Positions 35,401 through 45,305 of a stretch of DNA of 64,000 nucleotides are shown here, piece after piece (position 1 is the first letter of the stretch; every line of letters begins with the position of its first letter). Below the pieces are notes generated by a model. It saw only the letters and a program-made list of their open reading frames with translations. It made no database searches and was not told the origin of the DNA. The DNA lies in assembly GCA_017512805.1 (NCBI GenBank), contig JAFWES010000059.1:141421-205420 (forward strand). The letters run 5' to 3'. Both the position numbers and the translations under genes were made by a program. Source of the DNA: Clostridia bacterium. GTDB taxonomy: Bacteria > Bacillota > Clostridia > Christensenellales > Aristaeellaceae.

Positions 35401-36204
35401 TCAAGGCCTTTCAGATACACAGAATTCATAGACCCTGTCATAGAAGTCCTTTGCTTCTTCAAAAACGCCATGTCCTAATCCTTCATAAATGAACATGCGG
35501 CTGTTCGGAATGCCTTCGTTCAGTTCATAAGGGGCATCATTTCCTACCGTGTTGTCGTCATCCCCGGCGATGATCAGCACAGGACAGCTCATTTTTGACA
35601 GTTCTTCGCGTGCGTCGAACTCCATGATCGCACAGGCATTCCTGAGAAAACGTTCATAACTGCGAGGCTTGGTAAACCTCGCCATAACAGGAAACAGTTT
35701 CCTGTTCCTTTCAAGGTACGCCTTTGAATACATTCTTTCAGCCGTGTTCACCATCAGGCGGACATGATCCTCCTGTTTCGCCATCCCGATCCAGGATCCG
35801 ACGGCGTCTTTGACAACGTCATTCGCGTATGGCGCGGTCACCGCAAGGATCAGTTTTTCAACCAGTTCGGGATGATCGATCGCCAGATACTGGGAAATCA
35901 TGCCGCCCTGAGATACGCCGAGCACTGCCGCCCTGCCGATGCCAAGCGCCTTCATCGCAAAAGCCTGGTCATCTGCCATCTGCCGGATTGTATAGCCTTC
36001 CGGCATCTTGTTCTTCCGGCTGAACATATAAACGGTGTATTCATTCAGGAATCTTCTATAGGGCGCTTTCAGGAATAACGCTTTCCCTTTTACCGTCGCG
36101 AGTCCGTCCGATAAGCCGGGGAGCGCGACCAGATTCTTGCCGCCGTGCCCAAAGGAGACATAGTACATATCCGTATCTTTGATCGCAACATTTCCGTTCT
36201 TCAT
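35401..36204 (-). CDS. Alpha/beta-fold hydrolase
   Basis: A 267-residue single-domain hydrolase. The nucleophile Ser is in LGVSQGGM, the acid Asp in IIAGDDDN and the His in GLGHGVFEE, so the triad appears complete. The overall pattern is that of small esterase or haloperoxidase-like proteins; the substrate is unknown. The start at 36204 has only a weak purine-rich site (GAAGAACGG). It converges on the GH78 remnant and is not part of the rightward operon. No signal peptide. Confidence 0.85.
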   Translation of the reverse strand: MKNGNVAIKDTDMYYVSFGHGGKNLVALPGLSDGLATVKGKALFLKAPYRRFLNEYTVYMFSRKNKMPEGYTIRQMADDQAFAMKALGIGRAAVLGVSQGGMISQYLAIDHPELVEKLILAVTAPYANDVVKDAVGSWIGMAKQEDHVRLMVNTAERMYSKAYLERNRKLFPVMARFTKPRSYERFLRNACAIMEFDAREELSKMSCPVLIIAGDDDNTVGNDAPYELNEGIPNSRMFIYEGLGHGVFEEAKDFYDRVYEFCVSERP

Positions 36205-36395
36205 CCTTGATCAATTCCTCCAATTCATCTTGTATCATACAACGATCCTGCTCGCCATTCATCGCTCTGTTCGCAAAATGGAATACCAGCTTGCGTCGCA
36301 GACCCCGTGTTGTTGCGGTCCGATGCAGGCTGCTTTGGCAGGCTCCATAAATCAATATCCCGAATCATCATCTGAAATTACAACTCCTTTTGAAA
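36205..36395. other. Non-coding stretch upstream of the alpha/beta-hydrolase
   Basis: No convincing gene or RNA structure. On the minus strand a TATGAT lies about 30 bases before the hydrolase ATG but no good -35 pairs with it. A 99-codon minus-strand frame crosses into the hydrolase gene and has no ribosome site. Confidence 0.4.
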
Positions 36396-36433
36396 ATAAC
36401 AAAGCCGCCTGTCTCTCAGAGATAAGCGGCTGA
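36396..36433 (-). terminator. Terminator of the small-protein gene
   Basis: Read on the minus strand, AGCCGC (from 36431) pairs with GCGGCT (to 36403) with further TCTCT/AGAGA pairing, followed by TTTGTTATTTT. It lies 25 bases after the stop of the 32-codon gene. Confidence 0.8.
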
Positions 36434-36458
36434 TAAGCTGAATAACGATCTTCTTCGG

Positions 36459-36557
36459 CTACTCTTCTCTGGATTGCCGATAATTGTATACGGCAATAGT
36501 ACGGACACGGTCTTCAGTGTTCGCATATATCATGGAAACCATTTCATATCCGTACAT
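36459..36557 (-). CDS. Small protein of 32 residues, unknown function
   Basis: A short gene with all parts of an independent transcription unit: promoter at 36589-36617, GGAAAGGAG 8 bases before the ATG, 32 codons, TAG, and a terminator. The peptide starts MYGYEMVSMIYANTED and ends with NYRQSREE; it has a hydrophobic/aromatic first half and a charged second half, and is not a typical signal peptide or toxin transmembrane helix. I do not recognise it. It lies upstream of and divergent from nrdD. Confidence 0.6.
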   Translation of the reverse strand: MYGYEMVSMIYANTEDRVRTIAVYNYRQSREE

Positions 36558-36588
36558 GAGAAGAGCTCCTTTCCGAAAGATTGGGAAG

Positions 36589-36617
36589 AATATACTACGA
36601 AACGCCTTACGCGTCAA
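36589..36617 (-). promoter_or_regulatory. Sigma-A promoter of the small-protein gene
   Basis: Minus-strand TTGACG (36617-36612), 17-base spacer, TATATT (36594-36589). Five of six bases match the -35 consensus and five of six the -10. The transcript would begin about 25 bases before the 32-codon gene. Confidence 0.8.
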
Positions 36618-36721
36618 GGCGCTTTCTTTTATTATGCAAAAAATGGCGGCGGGATTAAACGGGCGGAGAATCCAAAGAAAAACACAAAAACACAAGATAT
36701 GGTGAGTTTGAAAAAAATCCA

Positions 36722-36760
36722 AATCTATATATTGACATTGCCTTCTGTCGGTGTTATATT
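36722..36760 (+). promoter_or_regulatory. nrdD promoter with NrdR-like box over the -35
   Basis: TTGACA at 36732, 17-base spacer, TATATT at 36755. AATCTATATATTGACA (36722-36737) matches 13 of 16 positions of the NrdR box consensus as I remember it, with the CWATATWTWG core intact, and overlaps the -35. The second box normally found 31-32 bases away is not convincing here, so NrdR control is tentative. The leader to the nrdD ATG is about 90 bases. Confidence 0.6.
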
Positions 36761-36855
36761 GTACCGGCACGCGAAAAAGCAGGAGGGCCTGTTTTTTGCG
36801 GGAAAAATCGCGAAACACGGCCGCGGCCTTCTCCGCGGAAAAGGGAGGTTGAACC

Positions 36856-39276
36856 ATGTATCAGGTTGTCAAACGGGACGGGAAAATCGCCGAGTTTGAG
36901 ATTACCAAGATTTCTGATGCCATTACGAAGGCCTTCAATGCCCTGGACAAGCAGTATCATCCCAGCGTCATCGATATGCTGGCGCTGCGGGTGACGGCGG
37001 AATACGAGCCCATGATCCGGGACGGAAAAATCGCCGTGGAAACCATCCAGGACTGCGTGGAAAAGGTTTTGAGCGAAGCGGGCTACGCGGATGTGGCCAA
37101 GGCCTACATCCTGTACCGGAAACAGCGTGAAAAGGTCCGGAATGTGAATTCCGCGCTCCTGAACTATAAGGATCTGGTGGATAACTATCTGCACATCAAC
37201 GACTGGCGGGTCAAGGAAAACTCCACGGTCACCTATTCCGTGGGCGGCCTGATCCTGTCCAACTCCGGCGCGATTACCGCGAACTACTGGCTCAGCGAGA
37301 TCTATGACACGGAGATCGCCGAAGCCCACCGGTCCGCGGCCATGCATCTGCATGACCTGAGTATGCTGACCGGGTACTGCGCGGGATGGAGCCTGAAACA
37401 GCTGATTCAGGAAGGCCTGGGCGGCGTGCCGGGGAAGATTACCTCCTCTCCCGCGGGACACCTGTCCACCCTGTGCAATCAGATGGTCAACTTCCTGGGC
37501 ATTATGCAGAATGAATGGGCCGGCGCCCAGGCTTTCTCCAGCTTCGATACCTATCTGGCGCCCTTCGTCAAGGCGGATAACCTGAGCCAGAAGGAAGTCA
37601 AGCAGTGCATTCAGAGCTTCATTTACGGCGTGAATACTCCCTCCCGCTGGGGAACCCAGGCGCCCTTCAGTAATATCACGCTGGACTGGGTCTGCCCGAA
37701 AGATCTGGCCAACCTGCCGGCGATCGTGGGCGGGAAGGAAATGGACTTTACCTATGGCGACTGCCAGAAGGAAATGGACATGGTGAATAAGGCCTTCATC
37801 GAGATTATGATCGAAGGTGACGCCAATGGCCGGGGGTTCCAGTATCCCATCCCCACCTATTCCATCACCCGGGATTTCGACTGGTCCGAGACGGAGAACA
37901 ACAAGCTGCTCTTCGAGATGACCGCCAAGTACGGGACGCCCTATTTCAGCAATTACATCAACAGCGACATGGAACCCAGCGATGTACGCAGCATGTGCTG
38001 CAGGCTCCGGCTGGACCTGCGGGAGCTGCGGAAAAAGAGCGGCGGCTTCTTCGGCAGCGGGGAGAGTACCGGGTCCATCGGCGTGGTGACCATCAACCTG
38101 CCCCGGATCGCCTATCTGGCGACGGACGAAAAGGACTTCTATGCCCGGCTGAACAAGCTGATGGACGTGGCGGCCCGCAGCCTGAAGACCAAGCGCACGG
38201 TCATTACCAAGCTGCTGGAAAGCGGCCTCTATCCCTATACCAAGCGGTATCTGGGCACCTTTGACAACCACTTCTCCACCATTGGGCTGGTGGGCATGAA
38301 TGAAACCGGCCTGAATGCCCGGTGGCTGCGGAAGGACCTGACCCATCCGGAGACCCAGAAATTCGCCCAGGACGTGCTGAACCATATGCGGACCCGGCTG
38401 AGCGACTACCAGGAGCTGTACGGGGATCTGTACAACCTGGAAGCCACGCCCGCTGAATCCACCGCTTACCGCTTTGCCAAGCATGACAAGGAGCAGTATC
38501 CGGATATCATCACCGCCAACGAAAACGGCAAGCCCTACTATACCAATTCCAGCCACCTGCCCGTGGGCTACAGCGAGGACATCTTCTCCGCCCTGGATGT
38601 GCAGGACGAGCTGCAGACCCTGTATACTTCCGGGACTGTGTTCCACGCCTTCCTGGGAGAAAAGCTGCCGGACTGGAAGGCGGCGTCCACCCTGGTACGG
38701 AAGATTGCGGAGAACTATAAGCTTCCCTATTATACGATGAGCCCCACCTATTCCGTGTGCAAGGATCACGGGTATCTGGCGGGAGAGGTCTATACCTGTC
38801 CCCACTGCGGCGGGAAAACGGAGGTGTACAGCCGAATTACCGGATACTACCGGCCCGTGCAGAACTGGAACGACGGCAAGGCCCAGGAATTCAGGGACCG
38901 GAAGGTATACGACATCGGCCGCAGCCGGCTGACCCATCAGGGGCCGGTGAAGCCTGAAGTGTCCGCGGCCGCCGCGGGGGAGAAGGAGACGGCGCCCGCG
39001 GTGAGCGAGAAGAAGCGCGTGACCCGGGCCATGCTCTTCGTTTCCGCGACATGCCCCAACTGCAAGCTGGCAAAGAGCCTCCTGCAGAAGGAAGGATACG
39101 TGTACAAGGAAGTCCTGGCCACGGACAACGTGGACCTGGCGAATAAGTACGGCATCCGTCAGGCTCCGACGCTGGTGGTGACCGAGGGAGACAGCTTTAC
39201 CAAATATAAGGGCGTCAGCGAGATCAAAGCGATGCTGACCGCCGGCAGACTGGAAAGCGAAAAACAGGCCATGTAA
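36856..39276 (+). CDS. nrdD: Class III anaerobic ribonucleotide reductase with C-terminal glutaredoxin-like domain
   Basis: An 806-residue protein making deoxyribonucleotides under anoxia by glycyl-radical chemistry. Order: ATP-cone allosteric domain (1-95, VVKRDGKIAEFEITKI), ten-stranded barrel with SMCCRLRLD, zinc-binding region with C648-PH-C651, and the glycyl-radical motif RITGYYRP (Gly663). After an Ala/Glu/Pro-rich linker, residues about 722-800 form a thioredoxin/glutaredoxin-like domain with C733-PN-C736 and a cis-Pro segment QAPTLVV. This fits NrdD forms reduced by a redoxin, not formate. The activase NrdG is not in the window. GGGAGG precedes the ATG; thioredoxin reductase follows after 67 bases. 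Confidence 0.95.
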   Translation: MYQVVKRDGKIAEFEITKISDAITKAFNALDKQYHPSVIDMLALRVTAEYEPMIRDGKIAVETIQDCVEKVLSEAGYADVAKAYILYRKQREKVRNVNSALLNYKDLVDNYLHINDWRVKENSTVTYSVGGLILSNSGAITANYWLSEIYDTEIAEAHRSAAMHLHDLSMLTGYCAGWSLKQLIQEGLGGVPGKITSSPAGHLSTLCNQMVNFLGIMQNEWAGAQAFSSFDTYLAPFVKADNLSQKEVKQCIQSFIYGVNTPSRWGTQAPFSNITLDWVCPKDLANLPAIVGGKEMDFTYGDCQKEMDMVNKAFIEIMIEGDANGRGFQYPIPTYSITRDFDWSETENNKLLFEMTAKYGTPYFSNYINSDMEPSDVRSMCCRLRLDLRELRKKSGGFFGSGESTGSIGVVTINLPRIAYLATDEKDFYARLNKLMDVAARSLKTKRTVITKLLESGLYPYTKRYLGTFDNHFSTIGLVGMNETGLNARWLRKDLTHPETQKFAQDVLNHMRTRLSDYQELYGDLYNLEATPAESTAYRFAKHDKEQYPDIITANENGKPYYTNSSHLPVGYSEDIFSALDVQDELQTLYTSGTVFHAFLGEKLPDWKAASTLVRKIAENYKLPYYTMSPTYSVCKDHGYLAGEVYTCPHCGGKTEVYSRITGYYRPVQNWNDGKAQEFRDRKVYDIGRSRLTHQGPVKPEVSAAAAGEKETAPAVSEKKRVTRAMLFVSATCPNCKLAKSLLQKEGYVYKEVLATDNVDLANKYGIRQAPTLVVTEGDSFTKYKGVSEIKAMLTAGRLESEKQAM

Positions 39277-39343
39277 AGAGACGGACATTCGGCGGAAACA
39301 GAAGGTTTATGCGCCTGCGGCGCAAGATGCGGAGAACAGGAAA

Positions 39344-40258
39344 ATGGTTGATATCATTATTGTTGGCGGCGGCCCTGCCGGTATGACCGCGGCCCTGTAT
39401 GCCCTGAGAAACGGGAAAAGCGTCCTGGTGCTGGAGAAGACCGGCTTCGGCGGGCAGATCACCCACAGCCCGAAGGTGGAAAACTGGCCGGGAAAGCAGC
39501 GGATGAACGGCAACGAATTTGCGGACGCGTTCCTGGAGCAGATTTTGGACCAGGGGGCGGAAGTGGATCTGAGCGAGGTCATCCGGGTGGAGGATCGCGG
39601 CAGTTTTAAAACCGTGTATACCGCTGAGGGGGAGGCGAAGGACTGCAGGGCCGTTATCCTGGCCACCGGCGTTAAGCACAGGGAGCTGGGCCTGCCCGGA
39701 GAACGGGAGATGACGGGCGAAGGCGTCAGCTATTGCGCCGTGTGCGACGGAGATTTCTTTAAGGACCGGAAGGTGTGCGTGGCCGGGGGCGGCAACTCCG
39801 CCCTGCAGGAGGCGCTGCTGTTGTCCGGCAAGTGCAGCGAGGTGATCATGCTGCAGGATCTGCCGGAGTTTACAGGGGAGAAGAAGCTGCAGGAACTGCT
39901 CTTTGCCCGGAGCAATGTTTCCGCCCGAACCGGCGTTCGCATCGTAGATCTGGGGATGGATGAAAACGTGCGCCTGACAGGCGTGACGGTGGAAGACGCC
40001 CGGGGTCAGCGGGAAACCATCGACTGCGACGGATTGTTCGTTGCCATCGGACTGATTCCGGAAAACGACGCCTTTGGAGACGTGGCGAAGCTGGATGCCA
40101 GGGGCTATTTCGACGCGACGGAATCCTGCGTCACCGGAACCCCGGGGATCTTCGTGGCCGGGGACTGCAGGGCCAAGGAGATCCGCCAGCTGACCACCGC
40201 CGCCGGGGACGGATCCGCCGCCGCGCTGGCTGCCTGCCGGTACATCGATACCCTGTGA
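39344..40258 (+). CDS. trxB: Thioredoxin-disulfide reductase
   Basis: A 304-residue FAD/NAD(P)-dependent reductase of the low-molecular-weight TrxB type. FAD site IIIVGGGPAGMTAA at the N-terminus, redox pair CAVC in YCAVCDGDFF, pyridine nucleotide site VAGGGNSALQEA, and C-terminal FAD segment GIFVAGDCRAKEIRQ. The NAD(P) site lacks the usual HRR motif after the Gly-rich loop, so the electron donor (NADPH, NADH or ferredoxin-linked) is uncertain. Directly downstream of nrdD with its fused redoxin domain, it probably reduces that domain. Confidence 0.93.
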   Translation: MVDIIIVGGGPAGMTAALYALRNGKSVLVLEKTGFGGQITHSPKVENWPGKQRMNGNEFADAFLEQILDQGAEVDLSEVIRVEDRGSFKTVYTAEGEAKDCRAVILATGVKHRELGLPGEREMTGEGVSYCAVCDGDFFKDRKVCVAGGGNSALQEALLLSGKCSEVIMLQDLPEFTGEKKLQELLFARSNVSARTGVRIVDLGMDENVRLTGVTVEDARGQRETIDCDGLFVAIGLIPENDAFGDVAKLDARGYFDATESCVTGTPGIFVAGDCRAKEIRQLTTAAGDGSAAALAACRYIDTL

Positions 40259-40300
40259 TCACAGGGATTTCCAACCGGGCTGTGAACAAAATACACATAA

Positions 40301-41737
<1,437 letters not shown>

Positions 41738-41785
41738 GAGAAAGCACAACCAGAAAAACCCGGGGCCGGCGGTTTAACCGGACAG

Positions 41786-41836
41786 AAAAAAGACCGCGGG
41801 CAGGTTCATTCTTCGAACCGTGCCTGCGGTCTTTTT
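41786..41836. terminator. Bidirectional terminator between gdhA and the acyltransferase gene
   Basis: AAAAAAGACCGC pairs with GCGGTCTTTTT with an inner GGTTC/GAACC arm. A-run on the left and T-run on the right allow termination from both converging genes. Confidence 0.9.
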
Positions 41837-41941
41837 GCGTTCTCCGGAACATGCCGCGGAAGGACGCCCTGTCTCCCATGCCCGCAAACCGAACTGGCAT
41901 ATCGGCATTTGCGGAGGGCGCGATCCCGGGTGGGGGAGGGC

Positions 41942-42610
41942 TCATTCCTCAAAAATCCCCTGGAGAACCCGCTGTGTCAGATCCCGGGTCTGATCCCGCA
42001 GGGGAATATCCGGGTTCATGGTAAAGGGTGCGTGCACCCGCATCTCCTTCCCCTTCAGATCCAGATGGATGGGCCAGATTTTCAGGGGTTTTCCCGCCCG
42101 GCGGGCGTACATGGGCATGATCATCAGCCAGCCCTCGTTGATGTTTTCCCGGTCGTGCTCCCCGAAGGCGGTGGGGATCTCCGGGAAGATGACCAGATTG
42201 CGCCCATCCTGCAGGAGGCGGAGGCTTTCCTTCATGGTGGTGGCGGCCCGGGCATCGTGATAAACCGGGACATGGGGCACCGAGCGCAGCACAAACGGCA
42301 GGATGAGGGCGGCGATGGGCGGGATGATCCGATTCCACAGGGGGGCCAGCCGGCCGTTTTCGTTCCACCAGTGATCCTGGCGGACATAGGCGGGGGTGGT
42401 TTCCCGGGAGAGGGGGGCGGCGTAAATCCAGATGTGGCTCTCCTTCCGCAGAGGGAAACGGGTGGCCATTTCCAGGGGACCGGTGGCCCGCTCGTGATTG
42501 CAGATAAAGACGCAGGGCTCTCCGTCGAAGGGGACCTCCCAGGTGGTTTTCAGCTTCGGGATACACAACCGAAGGATCGGTACGGCAAGGTGATAGAAGA
42601 TTTTTCCCAT
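41942..42610 (-). CDS. PlsC-like lysophospholipid acyltransferase
   Basis: A 222-residue acyltransferase-like protein. The N-terminal hydrophobic segment (about 5-20) suits membrane association. ICNHERATGP corresponds to the NHxxxxD block of glycerolipid acyltransferases, although the position of the catalytic Asp is Gly here, and LVIFPEIPTAFGE corresponds to the FPEG block. The missing Asp leaves activity or substrate uncertain. The ribosome site (CGGGAG) is moderate. It follows the acyl-CoA ligase by 170 bases in the same direction, suggesting a shared lipid theme. Confidence 0.78.
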   Translation of the reverse strand: MGKIFYHLAVPILRLCIPKLKTTWEVPFDGEPCVFICNHERATGPLEMATRFPLRKESHIWIYAAPLSRETTPAYVRQDHWWNENGRLAPLWNRIIPPIAALILPFVLRSVPHVPVYHDARAATTMKESLRLLQDGRNLVIFPEIPTAFGEHDRENINEGWLMIMPMYARRAGKPLKIWPIHLDLKGKEMRVHAPFTMNPDIPLRDQTRDLTQRVLQGIFEE

Positions 42611-42780
42611 ACATTACTCCCGCCCGCGGCGCGGCGCGCCGCAGCGGCTTTTATGATATCTTTTTTTTCGTAACTTTCCAGTTCCGCAAGCGGAGCGGCT
42701 AAATAGCTACTTTCTATTTCGGTCAGGGCAAGGGAGGATCGGATCGCGGCAGGCTTCGCGGGCGGAAAGCGCACAGCGCG
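42611..42780. other. Gap between acyl-CoA ligase and acyltransferase genes
   Basis: Contains a GC-rich palindrome (GCGGCGCGGCGCGCCGC, near 42628-42645) and a TCCGCTTGCGGA hairpin on the minus strand, but no U-run terminator. A 74-codon minus frame starting with GTG has no ribosome site and overlaps the acyltransferase out of frame. Confidence 0.4.
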
Positions 42781-45078
42781 TTACAGCAGCGAGCGCTGAA
42801 TCTTGCCGCTGACGGTCTTGGGAAGCTCGTCCCGGAAGACCACGATGCGGGGATATTTATACGGCGCGGTATGCTCCTTCACGTAGTTCTGGATTTCCTT
42901 CTTCAGCGCGTCGGTCCCTTCTGTTCCTTTGGTCAGAACCACGCTGGCCTTGACCACCTGGCCGCGAACCTCGTCGGGCGCGGCGCTGACGCCGCATTCC
43001 AGCACATAGGGCAGCTCCATGATGACGCTTTCAATTTCGAACGGCCCGATCCGGTATCCGCTGCTCTTGATGACATCGTCCGCCCGGCCCACGTACCAGA
43101 AGAACCCGTCCTCATCCTGCCAGGCCACGTCTCCGGTATGATACCAGCCGTCGTGCATGACCTCCAGGGTCTTTTCCTCGTCCAGATAGTATTCCCGGAA
43201 CAGGCCGATCGGAATGCCCTCCGAGATATCGATGCAGATTTCGCCCGGCGTACCGGTGGGAACTTCTTTTCCCTCGCTGTCCAGCAGGCTGACCTTGTAG
43301 ATGGGGGCCACTTTGCCCATGGAGCCCAGCTTATGGTCAGCGCCCGCCAGATTCCCGATGATCATGGTGCTTTCGCTTTGACCGAAGCCTTCCATGACCT
43401 GCAGCCCGGTCTGCTTTTCGATCTGCCGGTAGACCTCCGGATTCAGCGCCTCTCCGGCGCTGGAAGCGTGGGTCACGCTGCTCAGGTCATATTTGCTCAG
43501 ATCCTGCTTGATCAGCATCCGGTACATGGTGGGCGGCGCACAGAAGGTCGTAATATGATATTTGGCGAACAGGGGCAGAATATCCGCCGCGTCAAAACGG
43601 TCAAAGTCATACACGAAGATGGCGGCCTCACAAAGCCACTGACCGTAGATCTTGCCCCAGCCGGCTTTGGCCCACCCGGTATCGGAGATGGTCAGATGCA
43701 GCCCGTTGGGATTCACGCAATGCCAGTATTTTGCCGTATGCAGATGCCCCAGCGGATGTTTGAAGCTGTGGGCGGCGATCTTGGGGTAGCCGGTGGTGCC
43801 GCTGGTGAAATACATGAGCATCAGATCGTCGCCGCAGGCGGCGTCCTCCGGCCGGTTGTAATGGGTGGAATACATCTGGTATTCCTCATCGAAGGAATGC
43901 CATCCTTCCCGGGTGCCGTTCACGATCATTTTCAGCGTCAGGCTCGGGGCGTTCCGGGCCGCCAGGTCCGCCTGATGGGCGGTATCCCCGTCGGCGGTGC
44001 AGAGGATGGCCTTGACCCCCGCGGCGTTAAAACGGTATTCGAAATCGTGTTCCTGCAGCTGGGCCACGGCGGGAATGGCAATGGCGCCGATCTTCTCCAG
44101 CCCCAGAATCGCAAACCAGAACTGATAATGCCGCTTCAGAACCAGCATGACCCGGTCTCCCTTTTTGATGCCCAGGGCCTTGAAGTAGTTGGCACAGCGG
44201 TTGGAAGCCCGGCGGATGTCGTTAAAGGTAAAGCGGTGCTCCTCCTTATTCTTGCTCAGGTGGAGCATGGCAAGCTTATTGGGCACTTCCGCGGCGATGG
44301 CGTCCATCACGTCAAAGGCGAAGTTGAAATGTTCCGTATTTTTGAAGGTGATCTCCGTGGGGGTGCCGTTTTCGTCCTTCACCACATCGGCAAAGCGATG
44401 CCACACCCGGGTACGCCCGTTTTCCGCGGGGAATTCCTGCAGGACCGGGCCGGAGGTGATCTTCTCATGGGTCAGCTCCGGAATCGGCGCGCCGGTGGGG
44501 TTGAGCACGATGGCGTAGAACAGGCAGTCCTTTCCGCCCACGGCGATCATGCCATGGGGAGTGCCGCTGTCATAGTAGATGGTATCCCCGGGGTTCAGCA
44601 GGGAAATATGCTCCCCGACCTGAACCTTCAGCTGCCCTTCGATGACGATATCGAATTCCTGCCCCTCGTGGGTGGTCAGCTTGATGTCCTCCCGCTCCGC
44701 TTCCGCGCTGTAAGCCGCGACCACGTACAGTGGCTCGGCGATCCGGTTGCGGAAGGAATAGGCCATGTTGTAATACACCATTTCGTGGGCTTCCTCGATC
44801 CGCTGCCCCTGCCCGGAACGGGTCACGGTGAAGGAGCTCAGATTCGGGCCTGCGCCGTCGATAATATCCCCCACGTCGACGCCGAAGGCCAGGGCACAGC
44901 GATACAGGAAGGCGAAGTTCAGGTCGCTGCGACCCATTTCGCAATCGATATATTCCTGCTCGGAGACGCCGGTTTTCATGGCCATCTCCGCGATGGTAAA
45001 GTTCTCTATCTCCCGCAGCTCCCGAATCCGGTGCGCCATTTCCTGGATTTTGAAGTTCAGGCCCGTTGTCTGTTGCAT
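42781..45078 (-). CDS. HTH-cupin-acyl-CoA synthetase fusion
   Basis: A 765-residue fusion. Residues 12-73 form an XRE-type helix-turn-helix (IRELREIENFTIAEMAMKTG, then YIDCEMGRSDLNF). Residues about 115-195 form a cupin with EGQEFDIVIEGQLKV and LNPGDTIYYDSGTPHGM. Residues about 250-765 are an AMP-forming acyl-CoA ligase with P-loop TSGTTGYPK (425-433), GFGQSE, YHTGD and catalytic K759 in SGKIQRSLL. It would adenylate and thioesterify a short/medium-chain or aromatic acid; the fused regulator-like part may bind DNA or sense the acid. GGGAGG precedes the ATG, and a consensus promoter lies at 45135-45163. Confidence 0.93.
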   Translation of the reverse strand: MQQTTGLNFKIQEMAHRIRELREIENFTIAEMAMKTGVSEQEYIDCEMGRSDLNFAFLYRCALAFGVDVGDIIDGAGPNLSSFTVTRSGQGQRIEEAHEMVYYNMAYSFRNRIAEPLYVVAAYSAEAEREDIKLTTHEGQEFDIVIEGQLKVQVGEHISLLNPGDTIYYDSGTPHGMIAVGGKDCLFYAIVLNPTGAPIPELTHEKITSGPVLQEFPAENGRTRVWHRFADVVKDENGTPTEITFKNTEHFNFAFDVMDAIAAEVPNKLAMLHLSKNKEEHRFTFNDIRRASNRCANYFKALGIKKGDRVMLVLKRHYQFWFAILGLEKIGAIAIPAVAQLQEHDFEYRFNAAGVKAILCTADGDTAHQADLAARNAPSLTLKMIVNGTREGWHSFDEEYQMYSTHYNRPEDAACGDDLMLMYFTSGTTGYPKIAAHSFKHPLGHLHTAKYWHCVNPNGLHLTISDTGWAKAGWGKIYGQWLCEAAIFVYDFDRFDAADILPLFAKYHITTFCAPPTMYRMLIKQDLSKYDLSSVTHASSAGEALNPEVYRQIEKQTGLQVMEGFGQSESTMIIGNLAGADHKLGSMGKVAPIYKVSLLDSEGKEVPTGTPGEICIDISEGIPIGLFREYYLDEEKTLEVMHDGWYHTGDVAWQDEDGFFWYVGRADDVIKSSGYRIGPFEIESVIMELPYVLECGVSAAPDEVRGQVVKASVVLTKGTEGTDALKKEIQNYVKEHTAPYKYPRIVVFRDELPKTVSGKIQRSLL

Positions 45079-45134
45079 TGCCGCCGCCTCCCTGATTGGT
45101 TCTTCCCAAATGCGAAAAATCGGTACAAATAAGA

Positions 45135-45163
45135 AATGTAAGCTTTTCAGGTTGTTTTGTCAA
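45135..45163 (-). promoter_or_regulatory. Sigma-A promoter of the HTH-cupin-ligase gene
   Basis: Minus-strand TTGACA (45163-45158), 17-base spacer, TACATT (45140-45135), about 57 bases before the ATG. Confidence 0.8.
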
Positions 45164-45305
45164 TAAAAACACAGAAAAAAGACGAGAATCGTAGCTGCGC
45201 GTATGATACAATGGGCGTGGAGAAGGGGAGAAACAGGGAAAAAGCCGGTTTTCCGCCGACGGGGCGGAGAGGCCGGACAGACAGGAAGGAGACGCGGAAA
45301 AAGAG

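Noticed and set aside
36459-36857. 132-codon minus frame extending upstream of the small protein
   Set aside because: The extension would pass through the -10/-35 of its own promoter and the nrdD promoter; only the last 32 codons follow a ribosome site.
36754-39288. 844-codon minus-strand open frame
   Set aside because: Mirror frame of nrdD; no start signals and no recognisable domain.
42550-42774. 74-codon minus-strand gene between ligase and acyltransferase
   Set aside because: GTG start without ribosome site, out of frame overlap with the acyltransferase start, no recognisable family.
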